Shown: piece after piece, positions 53,404 to 63,000 of the stretch
Layout: every line of letters starts with the position of its first letter
Numbering within the stretch: position 1 is the stretch's first letter
From: G963923945 sp965199175
GTDB taxonomy: Bacteria; Pseudomonadota; Alphaproteobacteria; G963923945
DNA length: 64,000 nt
Assembly (NCBI GenBank): GCA_965199175.1
Contig: OZ240684.1
Span: 1,178,001-1,242,000 of the forward strand
Reading direction: 5' to 3'
The notes under the pieces: model-generated
What the model saw: only the letters and a program-made list of their open reading frames with translations
Database searches by the model: none
What the model was told of the DNA's origin: nothing
Position numbers and translations under genes: made by a program

Positions 53404-55065
53404 ATGTACAGATATGACGAATTCGACCACCACCTGGTGAAAGAACGGGTTGAGCAGTTTCGTGGCCAGATTGCCCGGCGGCTCAGCGGTGCCTTAAAAG
53501 AGGAAGAATTCAAGCCTCTGCGGCTGATGAATGGCCTCTATCTCCAGCTGCATGCCTATATGCTGCGGGTGGCCATTCCCTACGGTATTCTGTCATCCCG
53601 CCAATTACGGATGCTGGCCCGGATTGCCCGGGTCTATGATAAGGGGTTTGGGCATTTTACAACCCGACAAAATATCCAGTTCAACTGGCCCCGTCTTAAA
53701 GATGTTGCCGATATTCTGACCGATCTGGCCTCGGTGGAAATGCATTGTATCCAGACTTCAGGCAACTGCATCCGCAACGTGACCTCGGATCAATATGCCG
53801 GTGCCAGTGCTGATGAAATCGCTGATCCCCGGGTCTATTGCGAGATCATCCGCCAATGGTCCAGCTTACATCCGGAATTTTCTTTTCTGCCCCGCAAATT
53901 CAAAATCGCCGTCACCGGAGCATCCCGTGACCGTGCGGCTGTCCGGGTCCATGATATCGGGTTGACGTTATGCCGCAACCAAGCCGGAGATATCGGCTTT
54001 ACGGTCATGGTCGGAGGTGGCCTGGGACGTACACCCCGCATTGGAGCCACCATCCGCGACTTTTTACCCCAGGCACATTTGCTGTCTTATCTGGAAGCGA
54101 TTTTGCGGGTCTATAACCAGCTGGGGCGCCGGGATAATATTTATAAGGCCCGGATCAAAATTCTGGTTGCTGCAGTCGGGGCTGAAAAATTCGCGGCTCT
54201 GGTTGAACAAGAATGGGAAAAAATCCGCGATGGTGCTCTGACCTTACCAGAACATGAAATTAACCGCATCAATGCGTATTTTGCTCCCCCCTCATTTGAG
54301 GCTCTTCAGGAATCGGTTGCTGATAAGGCTCTGGAAGATGCGCGGTCGAAAAACAGTGATTTTTCGCGCTGGGTTGATGTCAATGTTGCTCCGCATAAGG
54401 CCCCTGGCTATGCTATTGTCAATATCTCGCTCAAGCCGGAAGGCCACCCGCCCGGTGATGCCACCACCGCACAGATGGAAGCCATTGCTGATCTGGCTAA
54501 GGCCTATAGCTTTGATGAAATCCGGGTCACCCATGAGCAAAACCTTGTCCTCCCGCATGTCAAAAAAACTGACCTTCTGGTCATCTGGCAACATCTGGTA
54601 CAGGAAGATTTAGGCATGGCCAATCTCAACCTGGTCTCCGATATCATTTGTTGTCCGGGGATGGATTATTGTGCCCTGGCCACCGCCCGTTCAATCCCCA
54701 TTGCCAACCGGATCAGTGAGCGGTTTTCTGATATCGACCGCCAGCAACATATCGGCGAATTACGCCTCAAGATCAGTGGCTGCATCAATGCCTGCGGGCA
54801 TCACCATGTCGGCGGGATCGGGCTGCTCGGCGTTGACCGGCGCGGTGAAGAATATTATCAGATTACCTTAGGGGGCAGTGCCCGCGAAGATGCCGCCATC
54901 GGGAAAATTATTGGCCCGGCTTTCCCGGCCGATATGGTGGTTGATGCGGTTGAAAGCATCATTGATATCTATCTTGATATGCGTCAAAACGACGAGACTT
55001 TTTTGCAAACCTATCAACGCGTGGGGATCAAACCCTTCAAGGAAAAACTCTATGCCGCTGATTAA
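53404..55065 (+). CDS. cysI: Nitrite/sulfite reductase hemoprotein (CysI type)
   Basis: Six-electron reductase of sulfite to sulfide. Duplicated ferredoxin-like and siroheme domains; FGHFTTRQNIQFNWPRLKDV is the conserved substrate and siroheme region. The [4Fe-4S]-siroheme ligands are CCPGMDYC (two Cys) and SGCINACGHHHVGGIGLLG (two Cys). 553 residues. No CysJ flavoprotein gene is adjacent, so an alternative electron donor is implied. Confidence 0.92.
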   Translation: MYRYDEFDHHLVKERVEQFRGQIARRLSGALKEEEFKPLRLMNGLYLQLHAYMLRVAIPYGILSSRQLRMLARIARVYDKGFGHFTTRQNIQFNWPRLKDVADILTDLASVEMHCIQTSGNCIRNVTSDQYAGASADEIADPRVYCEIIRQWSSLHPEFSFLPRKFKIAVTGASRDRAAVRVHDIGLTLCRNQAGDIGFTVMVGGGLGRTPRIGATIRDFLPQAHLLSYLEAILRVYNQLGRRDNIYKARIKILVAAVGAEKFAALVEQEWEKIRDGALTLPEHEINRINAYFAPPSFEALQESVADKALEDARSKNSDFSRWVDVNVAPHKAPGYAIVNISLKPEGHPPGDATTAQMEAIADLAKAYSFDEIRVTHEQNLVLPHVKKTDLLVIWQHLVQEDLGMANLNLVSDIICCPGMDYCALATARSIPIANRISERFSDIDRQQHIGELRLKISGCINACGHHHVGGIGLLGVDRRGEEYYQITLGGSAREDAAIGKIIGPAFPADMVVDAVESIIDIYLDMRQNDETFLQTYQRVGIKPFKEKLYAAD

Positions 55066-55567
55066 GGGCGGAGAGATTATTGATGATCCCTGGATAAAGC
55101 TGGCCGATGACGACCCCGTACCGCCGGAAGGATCCCTCATCGTCAGCTATCCTCGCTGGCAGCAAGACTCACAAATTCTGATCAGCCGGGCCAGGCCGCT
55201 GGGTCTCCTGCTGGCCAGTGATCAATCACCGGTTTTGATTGCCGATGATCTGGATCATTTTGAGGTCATTGCGCTGGAATTTCCGATTTTCCGCGATGGC
55301 CGTGCTTTTTCCTATGCCCGTTTGTTGCGGGAACACATGGGGTATCAGAAAGAAATCCGGGCAGTGGGCGATGTGCTGAGGGATCAGTTTTATTTCATGC
55401 TCCGCTGTGGCTTTGATGCTTTTGAACCGACCAAAGCCACAGACGCCCGGGACTGGGCAGCGGCAATCAGTGAAATCAGCCTGGCCTATCAACCAGCTGC
55501 CGATGATCACACCCCCATATCCTTCTTACGGGGCAAAAACATGCCCAAAATACAACCAAAGGATTGA
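55052..55567 (+). CDS. DUF934 protein of the sulfite-reductase operon
   Basis: 171 residues starting MPLIKGGEIIDDPWIKLADD. The conserved core EVIALEFPIFRDGRAFSYAR and REHMGYQKEIRAVGDVLRDQ, then FYFMLRCGFDAFE, identifies DUF934, an oxidoreductase-associated family always near assimilatory sulfite reduction. Its ATG lies inside the reductase gene, 14 bp before that gene ends. The PAPS/APS reductase gene often found between the two is missing here. Confidence 0.9.
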   Translation: MPLIKGGEIIDDPWIKLADDDPVPPEGSLIVSYPRWQQDSQILISRARPLGLLLASDQSPVLIADDLDHFEVIALEFPIFRDGRAFSYARLLREHMGYQKEIRAVGDVLRDQFYFMLRCGFDAFEPTKATDARDWAAAISEISLAYQPAADDHTPISFLRGKNMPKIQPKD

Positions 55568-55640
55568 CAGGGAGATTTTCTATTTGTAGAAGAGGGTTGA
55601 ATATCTATATGTGGTGTGTTTTTCATTGGAGAAATACAAT

Positions 55641-56303
55641 ATGCTGGACCCCCTCTTTAAGGTCAGGACAAAAATTATAAAAGGCTCTCAGGAAGTAAGA
55701 CGGCGTCTTGCCGAAATGGGTCTTGGTTTGGACACACTTCTGAGAACTGCCGACATTTCTCAGATGGCGGCCGCCAATGCCACGTCTTTCAAACCAGCCA
55801 GTGCAGCAGGTCTGCTTTCCTGGATATACGGGACGGAAGCGTTGCGGTATTTTCACGTTGGAGAAAATGGCTGGAAATTTTTTGCTTCAAGAAATGTCGA
55901 AGGCATCCAGAATGATACATTTGGTACCCGTATCATATTCCAGAATGGTGACAGAGCGTGTCGTGATCACTATGAGCCTCAGCCCATATCCAGCAAAGGC
56001 CCGGCAACAGAGGGTCTCTGTGCAAGCAATCAACAATACCAGTACGAGCTTCCGCTTTCATTGCCACGCTTTACCTCCGCATTGCCGACAGGTCCTGCCA
56101 CATATTACCTGATACTTGGCCGGGAAAATGGTGCAGTTGAGTTATCACTTCCCATTGTCAAAAACGGGCAATTCGGCCCTTATATTGAACGTATCTATCT
56201 CCGTGATGAGAATGATTGGCACAGTATAAAGAAACCTGTCTTCGGAGATAATGACCGCCTGGACGATTTCGATCCCCAGGTTTTCCGCAAACCCCGAAAA
56301 TAA
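55641..56303 (+). CDS. Unknown protein paired with an XRE-ImmA gene
   Basis: 220 residues, family not recognised. No transmembrane helix is obvious. A central region has GENGWKFFASRNVEGIQNDT and a later beta-rich part PTGPATYYLILGRENGAVEL. GGAG lies 9 bases before the ATG, and the gene ends 9 bp before the XRE-ImmA gene, so the two form an operon. It could be a toxin or a stress effector released by ImmA proteolysis; this is inference from layout only. Confidence 0.55.
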   Translation: MLDPLFKVRTKIIKGSQEVRRRLAEMGLGLDTLLRTADISQMAAANATSFKPASAAGLLSWIYGTEALRYFHVGENGWKFFASRNVEGIQNDTFGTRIIFQNGDRACRDHYEPQPISSKGPATEGLCASNQQYQYELPLSLPRFTSALPTGPATYYLILGRENGAVELSLPIVKNGQFGPYIERIYLRDENDWHSIKKPVFGDNDRLDDFDPQVFRKPRK

Positions 56304-56312
56304 TCTTCTCCC

Positions 56313-57404
56313 ATGTTTAACGGTAAGAGACTCAGGCTCGTTCGCAAGCGGCGGGCTCTGACAGTACGGGATTTAGCTGAATTGGTTGGAATATCCCCTA
56401 CAACCATCACCAGACTTGAAAAGGGCGAGAAGCAACCCGATGGTGATCACTTAGAAAAACTAGCATCCGTATTACGCTTCCCGGATGCCTTCTTTGATGG
56501 CGATGATCCAGAGGAGATTGATGGGCAGACAGTGAGTTTCCGCAGTCTTGCTAAAACAAGCACCAAAGAACGCGATGCAGCAGTAGCGGCAGGATCCCTT
56601 GGCCTCTCGCTCAGTCATTGGGCAGAAGAGCAATTTTCACTCCCCCCTGCCAATCTTCTTGATCTCAGCAATGAGACAGATCCGGAAGCAGCCGCATGCT
56701 GGCTCCGGCAACATTGGAAACTCGGCGAGAACCCCGTTGGCAATGTAATCAGCCTCCTTGAAATGCAAGGGGTGCGGGTGTTTTCTTTATCCGAAACAAC
56801 AAAAAATGTAGACGCCTTTTCTTTTTGGAAGGATGGCTGCCCCTTCATATTCCTCAATAAAGCCAAGACCGCTGAGCGCAGAATTTTCAATGCCCTGCAT
56901 GAACTCGGGCATCTGGTCCTGCATAAACATAACCCGTCTATCAGCGCATCACAGAATTCGGAAAAAGAGGCTGATCACTTCGCCTCAGCTTTCCTGATGC
57001 CCGCAGCTGACGTGCGGTCCAGAATGTTCGGTGACATTGCCGTTAATGATATCATTGAGGCCAAATTCAGATGGCAAGTATCAGCAACAGCCCTGGCCTA
57101 TCGTTTGCGTGATCTTGGCCGTCTCTCGGACTGGCAATACAAAATGATCTGTATTGAACTGGGGAAAAGAGGGTATCGAACTGGCGAACCGGAAGGCATT
57201 GCGCATGAAAAATCGGTGATCTGGAAAAAAATTCTCTCCCAATTATGGCAAGAACGGCAATCGAAAAATGAGATTGCCCAATGCCTCAATCTCTCGCTCA
57301 ATGAATTGGAAGGCTTGATTGGTAACGCCGCCGATCCGTCTTCTCCACCTTCAACCTCTGTAACCGGCCTGAAACCCAGATTGCGGGTCATTCGGAACAG
57401 CTGA
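56313..57404 (+). CDS. XRE-family regulator with ImmA/IrrE metallopeptidase domain
   Basis: 363 residues. The N-terminal helix-turn-helix (RDLAELVGISPTTITRLEKG) is followed by an ImmA/IrrE (COG2856) domain whose zinc motif is ALHELGHLVLHKHN, with a downstream EADHFASAFLMPA carrying the third ligand. Such proteins cleave partner repressors or act as antitoxins. A C-terminal segment contains a second helix-turn-helix-like stretch (SKNEIAQCLNLSLNELEGLI). Confidence 0.88.
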   Translation: MFNGKRLRLVRKRRALTVRDLAELVGISPTTITRLEKGEKQPDGDHLEKLASVLRFPDAFFDGDDPEEIDGQTVSFRSLAKTSTKERDAAVAAGSLGLSLSHWAEEQFSLPPANLLDLSNETDPEAAACWLRQHWKLGENPVGNVISLLEMQGVRVFSLSETTKNVDAFSFWKDGCPFIFLNKAKTAERRIFNALHELGHLVLHKHNPSISASQNSEKEADHFASAFLMPAADVRSRMFGDIAVNDIIEAKFRWQVSATALAYRLRDLGRLSDWQYKMICIELGKRGYRTGEPEGIAHEKSVIWKKILSQLWQERQSKNEIAQCLNLSLNELEGLIGNAADPSSPPSTSVTGLKPRLRVIRNS

Positions 57405-57503
57405 TTGAATAATATTGAATATCAACAAAGATGTTTTTCTGATAACAGCGACATGCTTCATGAGGCCAACCTTTGGCCAAAAATATAACTCTATCGGACA
57501 AAA

Positions 57504-57537
57504 AAAGGGGCTGTGGAAATAACCACAGCCCCTTTTA
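57504..57537. terminator. Bidirectional intrinsic terminator
   Basis: AAAAGGGGCTGTGG, loop AAATAA, CCACAGCCCCTTTT: a strong GC-rich stem flanked by A-run and T-run. It lies between the XRE-ImmA gene (plus) and the end of groEL (minus) and can serve both. Confidence 0.9.
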
Positions 57538-57636
57538 TACGTCCGGCTTTGGAGAACTGCCTATCCTCCCCAAAAGCAGCCCTCAGGATAATTTCTCCCA
57601 AAAAAACCGAACAAAGCAGGGCATGAATAAGAAGCT

Positions 57637-59298
57637 CTAGAAGCCGCCCATACCGCCCATGCCGCCGTCCATACCCGGCATGCCGCCAGCACCAGGACCA
57701 CCGGCACTATCCTTGGGTTCAGGCTTTTCGGCAACCATTGCCTCAGTGGTCAGCAGAAGCCCGGCAACCGAAGCTGCATCCTCAAGAGCTGTGCGCACCA
57801 CCTTGACCGGATCAATGATCCCTTCTTTGGTCAGGTTGCCATAAACACCGGTCTGAGCGTTAAAGCCAAAGGATTTATCACTGCCATCCAGCAATTTTCC
57901 GACAACAATCGAACCTTCAGCACCAGCATTCTCGGCAATCTGGCGCGCCGGAGCCTGCAAAGCCCGCTCAACGATACCAATCCCGACTTTCTGGTCGTCA
58001 TTGGCCGCTTTGACGTTTTGAAGAACCCGGCCAGCATAGAGCAGAGCCGTTCCGCCACCAGGGACAATACCTTCCTCAACCGCAGCCCGGGTCGCATGCA
58101 TGGCATCATCCACCCGATCCTTGCGCTCTTTCACTTCGACCTCGGTCGAACCACCAACACTGATCACCGCAACACCGCCAGACAATTTAGCCAGACGCTC
58201 TTGCAGTTTTTCACGATCATAATCGGAGGTTGTTTCCTCAATCTGGGTCCGGATCTGGCCACAGCGATCCTTGATATCATTCTCATTGCCGGCCCCATCA
58301 ACGATGGTTGTCTCTTCTTTGGTCAGCAGAACCCGCTTGGCACTGCCCAGCATATCCAAAGTGACATTTTCCAGCTTGATGCCGATATCCTCACTGACTA
58401 CCTGGCCGGAAGTAAGGGTGGCGATATCTTCCAACATCGCTTTGCGACGATCCCCAAATCCCGGGGCTTTGACAGCCGCTACCTTCAGGCCACCCCGCAA
58501 TTTATTGACCACCAAAGTCGCCAGGGCTTCGCCTTCGACATCTTCGGCAATCACCAGCAGTGGCTTGCCTGATTGCACCACCGATTCCAACACCGGTAAC
58601 ATGGCCTGCAAATTGGAAAGCTTACCTTCATGAAGAAGAATCAGCGGATTTTCCAACTCACAGATCATCTTTTCAGCATTGGTGATGAAATAAGGCGAGA
58701 GATATCCCCGGTCGAATTGCATACCCTCAACCGTGTCCAGGGTTGTTTCACGGCTCTTTGATTCTTCAACCGTGATCACGCCTTCTTTACCGACCGTTTC
58801 CATTGCCTCGGCAATTTTTTCGCCGATTTCGGCTTCACCATTGGCTGAGATTGTACCGACCTGAGAAATTTCAGCATTGCTGGAAACAGCCTTGGCATCG
58901 GATTTAAGCTCTTCAATCACCGCATCAACGGCCAGATCGATTCCGCGCTTCAGATCCATCGGATTCATGCCGGCAGCCACCGACTTCACTCCTTCTTTCA
59001 AAATTGATTGCGCAAGGACAGTCGCTGTGGTGGTTCCGTCACCAGCCAGATCAGAGGTTTTGGTCGCAACCTCACGCAGCATCTGTGCGCCCATGTTTTC
59101 AAATTTATCGGAAAGTTCAATTTCCTTCGCAACGCTGACCCCGTCTTTGGTGATCCGCGGTGCCCCAAAGGATTTATCCAAAACAACATTACGTCCCTTA
59201 GGACCAAGAGTAACACGCACCGCATCAGCCAGGGTGTCAACACCCCGCATCATGCGTTCACGTGCAGTGGCACTGAATTTTACTTCTTTGGCAGCCAT
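57637..59298 (-). CDS. groL: Chaperonin GroEL
   Basis: 60-kDa ATP-dependent folding chamber. 553 residues with VTLGPKGRNVVLDKSFGAPR, DGTTTATVLAQ, KAPGFGDRRKAMLEDIA, the GIVPGGGTALLYA segment and the Gly/Met-rich tail ending GGMGGMGGF. It follows groES by 12 bp. Confidence 0.98.
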   Translation of the reverse strand: MAAKEVKFSATARERMMRGVDTLADAVRVTLGPKGRNVVLDKSFGAPRITKDGVSVAKEIELSDKFENMGAQMLREVATKTSDLAGDGTTTATVLAQSILKEGVKSVAAGMNPMDLKRGIDLAVDAVIEELKSDAKAVSSNAEISQVGTISANGEAEIGEKIAEAMETVGKEGVITVEESKSRETTLDTVEGMQFDRGYLSPYFITNAEKMICELENPLILLHEGKLSNLQAMLPVLESVVQSGKPLLVIAEDVEGEALATLVVNKLRGGLKVAAVKAPGFGDRRKAMLEDIATLTSGQVVSEDIGIKLENVTLDMLGSAKRVLLTKEETTIVDGAGNENDIKDRCGQIRTQIEETTSDYDREKLQERLAKLSGGVAVISVGGSTEVEVKERKDRVDDAMHATRAAVEEGIVPGGGTALLYAGRVLQNVKAANDDQKVGIGIVERALQAPARQIAENAGAEGSIVVGKLLDGSDKSFGFNAQTGVYGNLTKEGIIDPVKVVRTALEDAASVAGLLLTTEAMVAEKPEPKDSAGGPGAGGMPGMDGGMGGMGGF

Positions 59299-59310
59299 TA
59301 TTTTTGCTCC

Positions 59311-59598
59311 TTATTCAATCACGCCCATGATGTCGGACTCTTTCATGATCAACAGGTCTTCCCCGTCAACCTTGACTTCGGTCCCCGACCATTTGCCAAA
59401 TAAAATCCGGTCACCCTTTTTGACATCCAGGGCCTCCAAACTTCCATCTTCCTTACGGGCACCCGGGCCAACCGAAATCACTTCGCCTTCGCTTGGCTTT
59501 TCCTTTGCCGTATCAGGGATGATAATACCCCCGGAAGTCTTTTCCTCACTCTCGATCCTACGTACCAAGACGCGATCATGAAGCGGTCTGAACTTCAT
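59311..59598 (-). CDS. groS: Co-chaperonin GroES
   Basis: 95-residue lid of GroEL. MKFRPLHDRVLVRRIESEEK, the mobile loop region EKTSGGIIIPDTAKEKP, and GDRILFGKWSGTEVKVDGED are diagnostic. First gene of the groESL operon. Confidence 0.98.
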   Translation of the reverse strand: MKFRPLHDRVLVRRIESEEKTSGGIIIPDTAKEKPSEGEVISVGPGARKEDGSLEALDVKKGDRILFGKWSGTEVKVDGEDLLIMKESDIMGVIE

Positions 59599-59719
59599 TG
59601 TTTATTCTCCAAAAAATTTTATCTTTCATGTCCTTTCGGACCCCAACTCTTTCAGGACCAACCATCCAGGGCCAACCCGACCCATTGATAAAATGGTTTT
59701 GGTATCCTGAAAGAAAGTG

Positions 59720-59746
59720 TTAGCACTCGTCATCAACGAGTGCTGA
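59720..59746 (-). promoter_or_regulatory. CIRCE element (HrcA operator)
   Basis: TTAGCACTC, nine-base spacer, GAGTGCTGA. The only deviation from the consensus inverted repeat TTAGCACTC-N9-GAGTGCTAA is G for A in the last arm. It lies 122 bp upstream of groES and just downstream of the -10 box, where HrcA binding would block the promoter. Confidence 0.92.
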
Positions 59747-59747
59747 T

Positions 59748-59776
59748 TACTTAATAAGCCCGTTTGTGGTTGTCAA
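59748..59776 (-). promoter_or_regulatory. groESL sigma70-type promoter
   Basis: On the minus strand TTGACA (59776-59771) and TAAGTA (59753-59748) are separated by 17 bp, directly before CIRCE. The position is ideal for HrcA repression. Confidence 0.65.
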
Positions 59777-60003
59777 GATAAAGACATCCAAAAAATCCTG
59801 AATAGAATTTTTTATTATTTTCCGGTAAGATAGGTCTGGCTGTGACCACAATATCCGGTTTCTCCGGACTGTTTCGACATCTGTCAATCTTTTCGCCTCT
59901 GTCAATCCTTCAGAAGGTCGTATCAGCCCTGGCCAACACTCAGTGACATAATGACCCGGTATGAACCGGTGAGCAATAACCAGGCTTCAGAGATGTGGTC
60001 TTT

Positions 60004-63000
60004 TCAGGTCCGGTTGGCCAGACAATCTGCCACCCATTGAGACGTCAATTTTTCCTGGGTAGCGTTCTGAGATAAGCGATCACGCAGACACCCAAAATCA
60101 ACCCGGTCCAGGTCCTGATCCTGATTGAAACAGGAAAAAACAACCGTTTCTTCTCCGGTCCTGGAATCACGATGGGTCTGTAAACATTGGGCACAAATTT
60201 CTTTCATCATACATTGCATCGGCGAATTGATGCTGCCAATGGCCACATGGGATGCCGACAGATACGCAGAAAGAACATCATGGCGGGCTTTGGCCACCGC
60301 CGCCATCATCCCATCTGAGCCGATTGCAATGATCCGGTCGACATCCGGTAAAGCAATCCCGGTTTCTCCCAGATCACCAGTCGCATAGGCCACCATCGCC
60401 GCAACGATATTGCCGACAAAAGACCGGTCATGAGGACGGGTGGCGGCAAAACCAGGTTCTTCATCACAACACCAGACAATCTGATCTGCTGCCGCCTCAA
60501 TCTGGTCAATCTTATAACGATCATGGACCGATTTATAGCCTGCAAAATAGAGCACCCGACACCCCCGGGCCCGCATAGCCTGACCGATGGAAAAGAGAAC
60601 AGCATTCCCCAGACCACCACCAGCCAAAAGAATGGTTTCATTTTGCGGAATCACCGTCGGGGTTCCGGTTGGCCCCATAAGAATGCAGGGTTCACCCGGT
60701 TGCAGCAGCGCACAGAGATCCGAAGACCCCCCCATCTCAAGCACAATCGTTGAAATCAAACCCGCTTGCCGGTCAACCCAGGCCCCGGTCATCGCCAGAC
60801 CTTCCATCGCCAATACCGTCCCGCCACTCCGGGGAGCCAGAGTCTCATAATTCTGCAACCGATAAAATTGCCCCGGTTGAAAAGCACGGGCAGCAGCCGG
60901 AGCCCGCAACACCACCTCAACAATATTTCCGGTTAAACGCACCACTTCATGCACCCTGGCCCTGAGATCATCATTGAGACGACCCGCCAAAGCCTCAAAA
61001 GAGATCCCCGAAGGCGGACACTCCTCCAAAGACTTCGAAACCAGGGGATATCCTTGCTTGGCGCTGGACATGGCTTTGACCACATTACCGGCAAAAGAAG
61101 GATGCAAATCGCCGAAAAAACTGATACTCCGCCCATCAGGATACCGCGATGTAATCACCGTAACATCGCGGGGCTTGGCCAGCTTTTCCGGCTCAATCAA
61201 CCCATCTTGATCATCCAGAGCCTGAAAATAGCGTCCATCCAATGCGATATGTTCGGGATCTTCACGCTCAAGAACCGTGTTCGGTTTGGTCCCGGCAGCC
61301 ACTAAAATCGCCCGGGCCGGAAATGTCACCGTGTCACCGGTATCAATCAAATGGCCGTCTTTGTTGAGCTCCTTACGGGCCATCCTGAGATATTCAGCAT
61401 GCCCGTAATCATCGACCTCTACCGCCACCGGCGAAAGCATATCGGCAAAACGAATCCCTTCTTCCAGGGCCTTGGCCACCTCTTCATGATTGAGGGTATA
61501 GCTCGGCGAATCGACCAAACGCCGCCGGTAAACAATGCTGACCCCGCCCCATGATTCAATCAATTCACGCAGCCGGGGTTTCTCACCGGCCTGGGTGGCC
61601 CGGGTCCGCTCTGCTGCAATCTGCTGAGCATGATCAAGGAATTCATCTGCAATTTCAGCTTCCTGAGGTCCCCATGCAGCCCGGACAGCATCAACCCCAC
61701 GGGCCGCACAAAGAGCCGTATAACGGGACCGGAATTGTTCCACCTGCAAAGGATAATACGCCAAAGCCTCGGTTGCTGTATCAATCGCGGTCAGACCACC
61801 CCCCACCACCACCACCGGCAACCGTAATTGCAAATTAGCCACCGAATCCGCCCTGGCCGCACCCGTCAACTGCAACGCCATCAAAAAATCAGAAGCCTGA
61901 CGAACACCAGGAGCCAGACCATTGGGCATAGAGATAAAGGTTGGCTTGCCGGCTCCCAGACAGAGCGCAATATGGTCAAACCCCATCTCAAAAGCATTGT
62001 CCACAGTCACCGCACCGCCAAAACGCACCCCGCCGAACATGGCAAAACGAGACCGGCGCTCCAGCAGCAAACGAATGATCTTCAGGTAGTTTTTATCCCA
62101 GCGCACCGTGATGCCATATTCAGCCACGCCGCCAAAGCCTGCCCCAATCCGTGATCCCAGATCCTCACGCAAAGAGGCCACATCACGAACAGGCACAAAG
62201 GGACACCGGGAACCATCAGGCTGAACACCGCTTAGTGCAGAATCCAGGGGTTCAATTTTAAGGCCATCAATGGCAAAAACATTGTGACCATCATTGAGCA
62301 AGTGATGGGCCAGGGTATAGCCTGCCGGTCCCAAACCAGCGACCAGAACATGGCGACCAGTCTCAGGCCGGGGCACATAACGACGTAAATTAAGCGGATT
62401 CCAGCGGGTCAGCAGGCCATAAATCTCAAACCCCCAGGGCAACCCCAAAACATCTTTCAATGTACGGGTCTCAATCTGAGGAATATCAACCGGCTGCTGT
62501 TTTTGATAAATACAGGACTTCATACAATCATTGCAGATCCGGTGCCCGGTGCCGGCCAGCATCGGATTATCCACCACCGCAACCGCCAGAGCACCAACCG
62601 GATAGCCCCGTGACTTGAGAAGATTCATCTCCGAAATCTTCTCCTCTAACGGACAGCCGGCCAGCTTTTCACCAAAAGCGTTATCACGGAATTGATTGTC
62701 CCGGTCTTTTAAGCCATGAGAACAGGAATCTTTCCCCTGATTGTGACAAAAAATACAGTAATGAGCATGGTCAAGAGCCTGATCCAGTGCTGCCCCAGGG
62801 TCAGTCAGAGAAAAACCATCGCGCTGCCGCAACCGCTCTTTTGGCGACCGGTAACTGCGGGCTGCATTGAATACTTCTTCTTGTTTGGGGACCAGATCAA
62901 AGGCATCGATTTTTTCGGGCAGCCTGAATAAAACCCCCTCACCATGCCGGGCCTGGCCCGCTGAGCTATAGAGTGCCCAGGCAGCATACTGCTCAGCTGT

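Larger units (their letters stand above)
59599..60003. other. groESL regulatory region and spacer
   Basis: Contains the CIRCE element and its promoter (59720-59776). The stretch 59780-60003 has no gene; CTGTCAATC is repeated at about 59880-59910. Confidence 0.5.
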
